Positions 27,024-37,687 of a DNA stretch of 64,000 nt are shown here, piece by piece. Origin of the DNA: Salinimonas profundi (GTDB taxonomy: Bacteria; Pseudomonadota; Gammaproteobacteria; Enterobacterales; Alteromonadaceae); the NCBI RefSeq assembly GCF_014750655.1, contig NZ_JABBXD010000001.1, positions 1 through 64,000 on the forward strand, read 5' to 3'. Made by a program: the position numbers and the translations under genes. Numbering within the stretch: position 1 is the first letter of the stretch; each line of letters opens with the position of its first letter. The notes under the pieces were generated by a model that saw only the letters and a list, made by a program, of their open reading frames with translations, did not search any database and was not told the origin of the DNA.

Positions 27024-27089
27024 CAAGCGCATGTTGTCGGACTGGTTTTCCGCAGCACTTTAAACCAGCCGCAAATGCGGGTGTTAGTT
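27018..27089 (+). repeat. attC-like site 4
   Basis: Left core GTTTAGC (one mismatch to RYYYAAC, and it contains the TAG stop of the OLD gene), right core GTTAGTT (27,083-27,089). The outer arms GCGCAT / ATGCGG pair, and the inner stem is ACTGGTTT / AAACCAG. 72 bases, closely related to site 5. Confidence 0.8.
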
Positions 27090-27103
27090 TTCAGGAAATA
27101 TGG

Positions 27104-27694
27104 ATGCCTATAGAGACAGATGAAGAGCTCGCGATAGCTGTCAAAAAAGCTGGTCTATTACTTCAAGATATTCAGGATTATTGTGGCCGCGAAAATCGTC
27201 CAGACGCAAAGGTTCGCTTTCCTCGAGGCTACCTTAGAACTGCCAGTGAACAGCGTAACCGGCTCAAATTTGTTCAGTCGAAAGATTTGAAAGCGAATTT
27301 ATCATATACCTTAATTTTAACAGATAGCATTCTTTGGCTATTAGTCAGAACAGATATAGCTGCAACAGCTAAAGACATGCTTATAAAAATTTTTATGTTC
27401 CTTGGGGGCGCATTAATAGAAGGCATACTATCTGATTACCTTACAGGTATAGTCGGTAAGCAACGTTCTTTCAAAAAAAGAACTTAATACCTCTTGGAAA
27501 GCGACATTATATCTCAATCATTGCATGATGATTTGAACTGGGTTTGGGATATGAGAAATAACATGCACTTATTTTTGCTAGATGGTCGAGAATATGAAAA
27601 CTCATACAATGCAACTTCACAAGTCCGGTGCGCGAATACGTTTAAAGAATTAATTAAGATTTTAGATGTAAAAGGTCGTATAAATGAAAGCTAA
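27104..27694 (+). pseudogene. Unknown helical cassette protein with an in-frame ochre
   Basis: One frame of 196 codons starts at ATG 27,104 (MPIETDEELAIAVKKAGLLL) and is cut by TAA at 27,485-27,487. The same frame then continues without any other stop to TAA 27,692-27,694, which lies in the left core of attC 5. The upstream part includes LKANLSYTLILTDSILWLL and the downstream part DLNWVWDMRNNMHLFLLDG. The RN near the end of a helical protein recalls HEPN-type RNases (R-x4-6-H), here RNNMH, but I cannot assign the family. A single nonsense mutation is the simplest reading; two short proteins are less likely. Confidence 0.6.
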
Positions 27695-27758
27695 CAAGCA
27701 CATGTTGCCGGACTTTTTTTTGTTGCGCTCACACCAGCAGAAAATGCGGGCGTTAAAC
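27689..27758 (+). repeat. attC-like site 5
   Basis: Left core AGCTAAC, right core GTTAAAC (27,752-27,758), a perfect GTTRRRY. The arms AAGCACATGTTG and AAAATGCGGGC parallel those of site 4. 70 bases. Confidence 0.85.
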
Positions 27759-27771
27759 GCGAGGACGGATA

Positions 27772-28158
27772 ATGGACTTCATCATGAAAAACAAGGTAAC
27801 TGAAGTCACCTTGTATAGAAGCGCTTTAGAGTATCTGAAAGTAATCAATATCACCCAGAAAAGTGAGGAGCGCTGCCCCCAGACCGCATTCGGTTTTATT
27901 GCATCTCTTGCAAGCGAGCTGGCGTTAAAGGCCTTCCTAACTAAACAATGTGTACCTGAAGGTTCCTTGAGAAATATTGGTCACAACTTAGTACAAGCTT
28001 GGTCAAAGTCCGTTGTGCTTGGACTAAATGTTGATCAAGAGGTGACTCTGATGCAGAGGGCTGAGATGTGCTTGAAGCAGACATTTCATATTCTTTCCCA
28101 TGGAAACACAGAATATGACTTTTCAGAGGAAACGAATAATACTATGAATTCTCAGTAA
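27772..28158 (+). CDS. Small helical cassette protein, HEPN-like, unknown
   Basis: A 128-residue protein with GAGGACGG just before ATG 27,772. It contains LYRSALEYLKVINITQKSE, FGFIASLASELALKAFL (a helix typical of HEPN/MNT-associated proteins), GHNLVQAWSKSV and the tail TEYDFSEETNNTMNSQ. The GHxLxxxW pattern is often seen in small HEPN-type proteins, but no RxxxxH motif is clear. A fragment of a paralogue lies before the OLD gene. First gene of a two-gene cassette between attC 5 and 6. Function unknown. Confidence 0.6.
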   Translation: MDFIMKNKVTEVTLYRSALEYLKVINITQKSEERCPQTAFGFIASLASELALKAFLTKQCVPEGSLRNIGHNLVQAWSKSVVLGLNVDQEVTLMQRAEMCLKQTFHILSHGNTEYDFSEETNNTMNSQ

Positions 28159-28196
28159 TAAGCTGTCAGGGCATAAAAGGATTCGAGCACTAGTCT

Positions 28197-29036
28197 ATGC
28201 AATTGGCATTGGTCAATAACAAAAAAGCCGAAGCATTTCCAAAAGGAAGAGGTTTTTGTCCTACTTGTGGCGCAGAAGCTATTGCAAAGTGCGGTCCGAG
28301 AGTTATGCATCACTGAGCACACCTCAGAAAAAGGGATTGTGATCCTTGGTGGGAGAATGAGACTCCTTGGCATCGAGAGTGGAAGGATAGATTTCAATTG
28401 GAATGCAGAGAAGTATCTCATGTCGCTAAAGATGGAGAAATTCACAGGGCAGATATAAAGACTCCAACAGGCATCGTTATTGAAGTTCAACATTCCTCAA
28501 TGACTGATGCTGAAAGAATATCTAGAGAAGAGTTTTATAAAAACCTTGTTTGGGTAATTGATGGTTCCGTTTTTGATGACAACTTTGATATTTATCACAT
28601 GCTGCCTGATCCGCGGTCTGAGTTAGCTCAAGATTTAGTATGGAGTAAAGCCAAACGGCATATGCATGGAGCCAATACTGGAATCTTTTTCCGGCTCTCT
28701 GAGGCCATTGAAGAAGACCCAGAGGTTACGAAAGCAACTCTCAGGGGAGGTGGGATTCATGGAATATATGGTATTGAGGAAGAAATAAAAGAAACATATA
28801 ACGGCTACCACCAATATGATTGGGTACGACCAAGAAAAACATGGTTAGATGCGAATTGCCCAGTTTATATTGATTTTGGTGATGAATACCTTATAAAACT
28901 AGAAATATACGATGAGTCTGGCCTTAATTGTATACGTTTAGTTTCAAAGCTAAAGTTTGTGCATGATGCGATGACGGAATCAGAGGCGCAAGATATTGCT
29001 ACCAGATTTTATCCGATTAACAGTGAGCATCCCTAA
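28197..29036 (+). pseudogene. CoiA-like nuclease-family protein with an in-frame UGA
   Basis: One frame of 280 codons from ATG 28,197: MQLALVNNKKAEAFPKG, two-Cys motif CPTCG, KCGPRVMHH, TGA at 28,314-28,316, then AHLRKRDCDPWWENETPWH, a segment with DGEIHRADIKTPTGIVIEVQ (likely PD-(D/E)xK core, D and ExQ) and HSSMTDAERISREEFYKNL. Relatives of this CoiA-like group read HWAH at the stop position, so UGG became UGA. The rest has no stop until 29,034-29,036 in attC 6. Known: CoiA acts in natural transformation in Gram-positives; these shorter relatives are uncharacterised. An internal ATG at 28,398 could express the nuclease part only. Confidence 0.75.
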
Positions 29037-29098
29037 CGAAGTGCTGCTAGGGACAAACCTTCGCTACGCTCCGATTTGCCCAGAGCACGGCGTTTGAC
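29031..29098 (+). repeat. attC-like site 6 (right end of the array)
   Basis: Left core CCCTAAC (contains the TAA stop of the CoiA-like gene), right core GTTTGAC (29,092-29,098), one mismatch to GTTRRRY. The outer arms GTGCT / AGCAC and inner arms GGACAAACC / GATTTGCCC pair. 68 bases. No further site follows. Confidence 0.75.
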
Positions 29099-29852
29099 CG
29101 TCCGTTACTTGTCTAAAGCGGAAGTCTTTTCTTCAGGTAATGACCGTCGCGTTCCCGCTCACAGGAGACATCCAACGGCTATAGCCTGAACAACCGAATC
29201 ATACTATCGTGTCTGCATATAGAAAAGTTGAAGCACGAGGAATTAAGTTGACGCCACACTAATAATTTCCTTCTAGGACGGCTCAGCCAGTCCAAAGTAC
29301 TTCGAAATTTAGTCAACAGGCTGTTGGCCAAATGCTTCGTTAAGCTAGCAGGAGACAGTTTTTAGTCGCCGTGAATGAACGAGAGCTTTGAACTAAATCA
29401 CTCACTATAGTAAGTAGCTTTCCCAAATGTTCACTTTACTAGTGAACGATTAATGAGCACTCCAACGAAACAGATAAATCTGCTTCGTAAAGCGGGAAAA
29501 GTCGTCGCTGAAACAGTCGCTGATCTCATTTTATCCGAACGAGTATCTTCGCCGTCGCGCTTCCTATATGGATTGAGTCTTGCACCACAGCGTCGATAGC
29601 ATCAACAATTATCGAATTTTTATTCGAAATCATAGGTATACCTCTATCATCTTATGAGAAATGGGGAGTAGTGGGTCGATATCGCCATCTTTTCCGATGT
29701 TTGTGTATCTCCGGCTTGCCTTCCATCTGTGTGCGCATTTTAGCCTAAGAGCACCAGTAAAGCGTGGTACGCATTCTCATCTTGCCGTAAAATCTCAATT
29801 TAAGTGGCAATGGCCAAATATAAACGTTAATAAATTGTGTAATTGAAAAATC
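29099..29852. other. Region between the cassette array and fadR
   Basis: About 750 bases with no supported gene. A 48-codon plus frame at 29,453-29,599 (MSTPTKQINLLRKAGKVVAE, then TVADLILSERV) looks somewhat protein-like but has no ribosome site. It marks the border between accessory DNA and the conserved fadR block. Confidence 0.4.
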
Positions 29853-29869
29853 ATCTGGTACAATCAGTT
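29853..29869. promoter_or_regulatory. FadR-like operator upstream of fadR
   Basis: ATCTGGTACAATCAGTT agrees with the 17-base FadR palindrome (AxCTGGTCxGACCAGxT) at about 13 positions and keeps both outer half-site cores. It lies 37 bases before the fadR start, so FadR may control its own gene. Confidence 0.5.
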
Positions 29870-29905
29870 GATTAATGAAAGTAAGAGTAGTTCAGGCAAA
29901 CATTT

Positions 29906-30616
29906 ATGATTTACAAAGCCCAGAGTCCTGCCGGATTTGCTGAAGAGTACATTGTTGAGTCGATTTGGAGTGGACGTTTCCCTCCGGGCACAATCTTGCC
30001 TGCTGAACGTGAATTATCAGAGCTGATTGGTGTGACACGCACCACATTGCGCGAAGTGCTCCAGCGCCTGGCCCGGGATGGGTGGCTCACCATCCAGCAC
30101 GGTAAACCAACAAAAGTGAATAACTTCTGGGAAACCTGCGGGCTGAATATTCTTGAAACGCTGGCGCGGCTTGACCAGGAAGGAATACCTGAACTGGTAG
30201 ATAATCTTCTGGCGGCAAGAACTAACCTGAGCGCTGTTTTCATTCGTGGTGCTATCAGAAATAATCCTGAAGAAGCCATCAACATTATCGCCCGGTATAA
30301 AGATCTTGAAGCAGACGGTATGGCCTTTGCTGAATACGATTATCAGATGAACCATGATTTGGCTCTGGCATCCGGTAACAATGTTTTTGTGCTGATGATG
30401 AACGGGTTCCGTGGTTTATACTCGCGCATTGGCGGATTTTTCTTTTCGCATGAAAGTGCCCAGGAAGTTGCACGTAACTTTTATAAAGAATTGTTAGAAG
30501 TGGCGCAGCAGCATGATTACGATGCGGTACCTGTGGTAGTCAGAAAATACGGTATTGAATCGGGTAAAGTCTGGCAGACGGTGCGCGAAGAAATGCCTAA
30601 AGATTTAGTAGACTAA
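29906..30616 (+). CDS. fadR: Fatty acid metabolism regulator FadR
   Basis: A 236-residue GntR-family regulator of full length. The N-terminal winged helix has the near-invariant FadR block [40 protein letters not shown] and [19 protein letters not shown]. The C-terminal acyl-CoA-binding helical domain includes [12 protein letters not shown] and [16 protein letters not shown]. Known: FadR represses beta-oxidation genes and activates unsaturated fatty acid synthesis genes; long-chain acyl-CoA releases it from DNA. The nearby beta-oxidation genes (fadH, dienoyl-CoA isomerase) and fabB in this window fit its regulon, although I find FadR-like sites only before fadR and accD. Confidence 0.97.
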   Translation: MIYKAQSPAGFAEEYIVESIWSGRFPPGTILPAERELSELIGVTRTTLREVLQRLARDGWLTIQHGKPTKVNNFWETCGLNILETLARLDQEGIPELVDNLLAARTNLSAVFIRGAIRNNPEEAINIIARYKDLEADGMAFAEYDYQMNHDLALASGNNVFVLMMNGFRGLYSRIGGFFFSHESAQEVARNFYKELLEVAQQHDYDAVPVVVRKYGIESGKVWQTVREEMPKDLVD

Positions 30617-30629
30617 CTATAAATTGATA

Positions 30630-30660
30630 ATAAAAAAGGTGCCTGATGGCACCTTTTTTT
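30630..30660. terminator. Bidirectional terminator between fadR and the next gene
   Basis: A-run, stem GGTGCC-TGAT-GGCACC, T-run. It serves fadR on the plus strand and the convergent gene on the minus strand, whose stop overlaps the T-run. Confidence 0.9.
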
Positions 30661-32089
30661 ATGTCTTGTTCCACATGTTCTGATTCTTTTTGTTGGTAAA
30701 GTAATCAGAAGGCTCCCAGAAGGCCGGTACCAGATCGTCGACGGCATTTGGATCGGCGTTGGGGTTTAGCTGTCGGATAATCTGCTGGATCCGCTCCCGA
30801 CCAATCTTGAGTAACTTTTTGCGGTTTGCAGGAAAGTACAGGTTGCGTCCACGGCTAATCACCTCGGTGTTACCCGAGCAAATGTAAGTCAGGTTACGTG
30901 AGGCAATGCGACAAACGGGTTCGGCTGGGTTTTCCGGATTCAGTCTGGAGACAATGGCAAACTCAAACTGGTCTTTTTCAAACCCTTGTTCATTCACAGG
31001 AATAAAGGTGACGCCGAACCCCTGCGGAAAATAGCCAACGATTTGCGTAAATGCATCGGCCAGTTTCGGATTTAGTGAGTTCTTCTTGCCCAGTTGCTCA
31101 ATAAGCAGATAGCCTTTGGGCAACTCCTGACGTGTGTAATCAGATTTTGTAGACAATACCACCGAACAATAAATCTGCGGGATCTTTAATATCTCACCCA
31201 GGCCAGTCTTCGATAAGAAGGCATCCTGTACCAGTTTCTCTCGGAACTGATTGGCCGCCTCATGGGCCTGATTAAAACGATGACGCTCTTCCTTGTCGTT
31301 ACCGACATAGGCTGGTAACCCCAATCCCTTTTTTAAATAGTAAAGGGTGTGGGAGTAATTGAGACGAAGCAGCTGTTTGCGATCCTGTTCTTCCAACAAG
31401 CGAAACTCGTCTTTATCTTTCTCTTCGCCCAGCAGTATTTTCTGCGCATCCTGATGCTGCAGACCGATATCCTGTAACAGGGCGGCACTGATCAGGGGGA
31501 TCGCTAATTCCTCTTCCCATTTATTACGCCAGTAGCTATTTCCCCGAAACCGGTTTGACGATTCCCGGTATGCAGACAAATAAGGGTGGGAAATCGCTTC
31601 CTGCTTTAAAACGCTATCAACCAGACGCAATGTCAGCACCGCTTTATACAGCGGTTTCAAACGTTGATGGAATCGGGCGAAATTAGGCACCGCGCCGCGT
31701 GTGAGCAGCATAACAGTACCCAGGAATTTGGCACTGAGTAGCTGAGTATCTTCATAGGACTCACCCTCGCATAGCTCAAGTAAGTCTCTGGCGATATCGG
31801 TAATCCGCGCGATACGTTCCTGACGCTCACTGTCTCTTTTGGCCCGGGCATGTTTCAGCTTTTTTTGAAGATCGGCCGGAATCGGCTTATCCGGTGACTT
31901 GGCTTTTACCCGTGAAAACTGGTTTTCAACATCTTTAATATATTTTGCCGATTCTTCCGCCAGCGCGAAGAAATGCCGGGCGTCCTCAAGCACTGAGCCA
32001 TAGCCGGGCTCCTGAGGGTGCACCTTATCAATGAGTGCCTTAACACTCTGGGTATAAAGATTGTCAGGATTATCAACTTTTCTATTCAC
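30659..32089 (-). CDS. Conserved hypothetical protein next to fadR
   Basis: About 476 residues from GTG 32,089, chosen because TGAGGATA lies six bases upstream; GTG codons at 32,116 and 32,113 are alternatives. A charged N-terminal part with a Lys/Arg-rich coiled stretch (residues 45-110) is followed by a helical middle part with LISAALLQDIGLQHQDAQK near 200-220, which recalls the layout of HD-GYP-like domains without a clear HD pair. The C-terminal half is mixed alpha/beta (LPKGYLLIEQLGKKNSLNP; AEPVCRIASRNLTYI). No signal peptide or membrane helix. It is convergent with fadR. Function unknown. Confidence 0.75.
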   Translation of the reverse strand: MNRKVDNPDNLYTQSVKALIDKVHPQEPGYGSVLEDARHFFALAEESAKYIKDVENQFSRVKAKSPDKPIPADLQKKLKHARAKRDSERQERIARITDIARDLLELCEGESYEDTQLLSAKFLGTVMLLTRGAVPNFARFHQRLKPLYKAVLTLRLVDSVLKQEAISHPYLSAYRESSNRFRGNSYWRNKWEEELAIPLISAALLQDIGLQHQDAQKILLGEEKDKDEFRLLEEQDRKQLLRLNYSHTLYYLKKGLGLPAYVGNDKEERHRFNQAHEAANQFREKLVQDAFLSKTGLGEILKIPQIYCSVVLSTKSDYTRQELPKGYLLIEQLGKKNSLNPKLADAFTQIVGYFPQGFGVTFIPVNEQGFEKDQFEFAIVSRLNPENPAEPVCRIASRNLTYICSGNTEVISRGRNLYFPANRKKLLKIGRERIQQIIRQLNPNADPNAVDDLVPAFWEPSDYFTNKKNQNMWNKT

Positions 32090-32174
32090 AAATATCCTCA
32101 CGCAGAAAGACACCACAGGGAGCTTGCGCGAAACTGGTGGAGTTCAACTCAAAGTTAAGTAAGTATATGTTCAG

Positions 32175-32218
32175 CAGGGTGGATATTGTCTTGATAGTTT
32201 ATATTCGGTACCACCCTG
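32175..32218. other. Hairpin in the spacer before the GMC oxidoreductase
   Basis: CAGGGTGG (32,175-32,182) and CCACCCTG (32,211-32,218) form an 8-bp perfect stem with a 28-base loop. No U-run follows. It may be a regulator site or a leader structure; nothing more can be said. Confidence 0.35.
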
Positions 32219-32391
32219 GCTAAGAAGTATAGCCAAACGCTATTTTAAACGATATCCAGGTGTTTTTACGTATCATTGTCTATTCCTTTCTGATCAAAGA
32301 AGACTTTTTGCATACGTATCCGGATGCAGTTTGCATCAATAGTTATTCGTAAAAATGAATATCCCAAATATCAGGGAAGGAAACGGCAGGC

Positions 32392-34014
32392 ATGGCGCTA
32401 TCGAAGCAACAATTTGATTATATTATTGTGGGAGGCGGCTCAGCCGGCGCGGTACTGGCGGCGCGACTTTCTCAAAAGCAATCGTGTAATGTGTGTCTCA
32501 TCGAAGCAGGTAAACCGGATAAAAGCCTCTTTATCCACATTCCCTTCGGACTTTCTGTGCTATCCAGAATAACCTCTTTGAACTGGGGGTACAGTACTCA
32601 GCCCCAGTCAGGGCTGAACAATCGATGTCTGTTCTGGCCGCGCGGAAAAACATTGGGCGGTAGCAGTGCCATCAATGCCATGTGTTATATCCGCGGGCAG
32701 GACAGTGATTACAATAACTGGGTGGAGCAGGGCGCAACCGGCTGGTCCTTTGAAGACGTATTGCCCTGGTTTAAAAAAGCGGAAAAATTCGAGCACGGCG
32801 CATCGCAGCGTCATGGCAGCGAGGGGCCGCTCAGTGTAGAGTCTTTGCGTCATGTTGACCCTTTGTCTGAAGCGTTCGTGCAAAGTGGCGCAGAAGAAGA
32901 ATTGCCAGCGCTTACCGACTTTAACCTTGCCTCACGCTGCGGCCTTGGCCTTTATCATGTCACGCAATCCGGTGGTCAGCGATGTTCTACCTCTAAAGCC
33001 TATCTGAAACCTGTATTGGCACGGCCTAACCTGACCATTATGACAGGCGCACACGTCGAGAAAATTGTTATTAAGAGTGGCAGAGCAACAGGGGTGATAA
33101 CAAAGTACGAAGGACAGGTGCACACACTGCAAGCCCGGGAGGAGGTGATTGTCAGCGCCGGTGCGATCAACACCCCGCACCTGTTAATGTTGTCGGGTAT
33201 CGGCCCTGAAGATGAGCTCAGGCGGCATAATATTCCGGTTGTTAAGGCCTTAGCGGGCGTGGGCAGAAATCTTCAGGATCATCTTGATGTCATCGTGCAG
33301 TGCAGAGGCAAGACCCGTCATGGTTATGCGCTCGCCCCCGGAAAAATAGCGAGTTACCTTCGCGCTGCCTGGCAATATGCGGTTGGTCGCAAAGGCATGC
33401 TTTCGTCCAATATTGCAGAAGCTGGCGGATTCGCCTGTTCTTCTGCTACCACTGAGGATAAGCCTGATCTCCAGTTTCATTTTTTGCCAGCCATTCTTAA
33501 AGATCACGGCCGTCAGAATGCGCTGGGATATGGCTACGGCTTACATGTCTGCAATCTTTATCCGGAGAGTCGGGGAGCAGTAACGCTTCAAAGTGCAGAT
33601 CCGACAGCTGCACCGCTGATTGATCCGGCTTATCTGTCTGCGCCAAAAGATATTCAGGTACTGCTTGAGGGTCTGAAAATGGCCAGACGCTTACTGCGCA
33701 GCGAGGCAATGGCGCCATTTCTCAAACATGAATTACTACCGGGTGAGGAAGTGCATGATGATGACGCGTTAATCCGCTTTATCCGACAGTACGCTGAAAC
33801 CATCTATCATCCTGCAGGGACCTGCAAGATGGGCGCGCCGGATGATGAGATGGCGGTGCTGGATCCACAGTTTCGTGTCTACGACATTGAGCGCCTGCGC
33901 GTTGTCGATGCCTCAGCAATGCCAATGCTGGTGGGCGGTAATACGAATGCGCCGGTTGTGATGATGGCTGAGCGGGCGGCTGCGTTTATTCATGATTTGC
34001 CGACGCCTGCATAA
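32392..34014 (+). CDS. GMC-family FAD-dependent alcohol/choline dehydrogenase
   Basis: A 540-residue GMC oxidoreductase. The FAD-binding start is DYIIVGGGSAGAVLAARLS (residues 9-27), the GMC signature 1 WPRGKTLGGSSAINAMCYIR lies near 83-102, signature 2 GAINTPHLLMLSGIGP near 259-274. The catalytic His473 lies in YHPAGTCKMG and Asn517 in GGNTNAPVVMMAERAA. Known: close relatives act on aliphatic or polyethylene-glycol-type alcohols or on choline. AAGGAA precedes the ATG. No betaine aldehyde dehydrogenase or BetI lies nearby, and the neighbours are fatty-acid genes, so an alcohol of lipid or alkane origin is more likely than choline. The last 29 bases overlap the convergent TetR gene. Confidence 0.9.
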   Translation: MALSKQQFDYIIVGGGSAGAVLAARLSQKQSCNVCLIEAGKPDKSLFIHIPFGLSVLSRITSLNWGYSTQPQSGLNNRCLFWPRGKTLGGSSAINAMCYIRGQDSDYNNWVEQGATGWSFEDVLPWFKKAEKFEHGASQRHGSEGPLSVESLRHVDPLSEAFVQSGAEEELPALTDFNLASRCGLGLYHVTQSGGQRCSTSKAYLKPVLARPNLTIMTGAHVEKIVIKSGRATGVITKYEGQVHTLQAREEVIVSAGAINTPHLLMLSGIGPEDELRRHNIPVVKALAGVGRNLQDHLDVIVQCRGKTRHGYALAPGKIASYLRAAWQYAVGRKGMLSSNIAEAGGFACSSATTEDKPDLQFHFLPAILKDHGRQNALGYGYGLHVCNLYPESRGAVTLQSADPTAAPLIDPAYLSAPKDIQVLLEGLKMARRLLRSEAMAPFLKHELLPGEEVHDDDALIRFIRQYAETIYHPAGTCKMGAPDDEMAVLDPQFRVYDIERLRVVDASAMPMLVGGNTNAPVVMMAERAAAFIHDLPTPA

Positions 34015-34600
34015 ACAGTTGAGCGGCCGTATCACACATCTGTTCAATGTGACTGCGATCAGCATAAATGCCGTCAATCAGCAGCCGGGCAATACCATGT
34101 AGCGTGCCCCAGGTCACCTGTGCCAGCCTCAACGGTTCGGGGCCAGCCGGTAATAACCCGGATTCCTGCCAGTAACGTGTCATTTCAACCTGAAACTGAA
34201 AGCACGGATAGGCCACCGCCTTTAAATCGTCAGTGGCTGACTGAGCCTGCCATAAAATACGACCAAACATCAGCTCGTAAAGTTGTGGATGGTCGGCCGC
34301 ATAGCCCACATATTCATGAATGAATTGGCGGAACCGGGCAGATGGTGCCAGCGTCTGCTGTTCAAAGATAGTACGGGCGGTATGATGCCACTGACGAAAG
34401 CCTTCTGCAGCGATGGCACTCAACAACCCGTTCTTATCGGCAAAATGATGGTAGGGCGCAGAGCGTGATACGCCCACATCCTCAGCCAGCTTTCTCAAAG
34501 ATAAGCTGTCCACCCCGTGTTCATCAATACGCTTAGTGGCAGCATGCAGTAATGCGCTTCGTAAATCGCCGTGATGATATCGCTGCTGAGCCTGATCCAT
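33986..34600 (-). CDS. TetR/AcrR-family regulator
   Basis: A 204-residue TetR repressor. The N-terminal HTH spans about 10-58 (HHGDLRSALLHAATKRIDEH, LSLRKLAEDVGVSRSAPYHH), and the C-terminal ligand domain is of the TetR_C/WHG type (HPQLYELMFGRILW, TWGTLHGIARLLIDG). It is divergent from the dienoyl-CoA isomerase/fadH operon across 113 bases holding a tandem repeat of a near-palindrome, so it probably represses that operon and itself. Its 3' end overlaps the GMC gene in a convergent manner. The ligand is likely an acyl-CoA or fatty acid, by context only. Confidence 0.92.
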   Translation of the reverse strand: MDQAQQRYHHGDLRSALLHAATKRIDEHGVDSLSLRKLAEDVGVSRSAPYHHFADKNGLLSAIAAEGFRQWHHTARTIFEQQTLAPSARFRQFIHEYVGYAADHPQLYELMFGRILWQAQSATDDLKAVAYPCFQFQVEMTRYWQESGLLPAGPEPLRLAQVTWGTLHGIARLLIDGIYADRSHIEQMCDTAAQLFMQASANHE

Positions 34601-34646
34601 ACTACTTACCTGAATGCGTGAAACCTTATAAGCGTCGCTTTAAATC

Positions 34647-34685
34647 TTGACAGTGTCAACATAGCCTTTTATCTTGACAGTGTCT
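34647..34685. promoter_or_regulatory. Tandem operator for the TetR regulator
   Basis: ATCTTGACAGTGTC occurs twice, 27 bases apart (cores at 34,647-34,659 and 34,674-34,685). The first core TTGACAGTGTCAA is a near-perfect palindrome. They lie midway between the divergent TetR and isomerase starts, the usual place for TetR operators, and TTGACA may also act as a -35 box. Confidence 0.7.
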
Positions 34686-34713
34686 AGTTTGCAAAAATGT
34701 TAACGGAGCTGCG

Positions 34714-37643
<2,930 letters not shown>

Positions 37644-37650
37644 AACATGT

Positions 37651-37677
37651 CGCGCTGCGCTTTACCAGCGTAGCGCG
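37651..37677. terminator. Hairpin between convergent fadH and nemA
   Basis: CGCGCTGCGC and GCGTAGCGCG form a 10-bp stem with one mismatch and a 7-base loop. It lies between the two stops. No long U-run follows, so it may be a weak or factor-assisted terminator for both genes. Confidence 0.5.
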
Positions 37678-37687
37678 ATGCTTCATG

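Larger units (their letters stand above)
23951..29098 (+). mobile_element. Integron gene-cassette array without a visible integrase
   Basis: Six attC-like sites (listed individually) alternate with plus-strand genes that end at, or within a few bases of, the left core (consensus RYYYAAC) of the following site. Sites 2, 4, 5 and 6 are 68-82 bases with paired outer and inner arms; sites 1 and 3 are 124-149 bases. All face the same way as the genes, as in a cassette array. No intI or attI is seen up to the AbiE genes, so either the array continues an integron outside its platform, or the platform was lost in the degenerate stretch to the left. Confidence 0.8.

Noticed and set aside
28314-28316. 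UGA recoded as tryptophan or selenocysteine in the CoiA-like gene
   Set aside because: Other genes in the window use TGA as a normal stop, and no SECIS-like hairpin is evident directly after it. A nonsense mutation is simpler.
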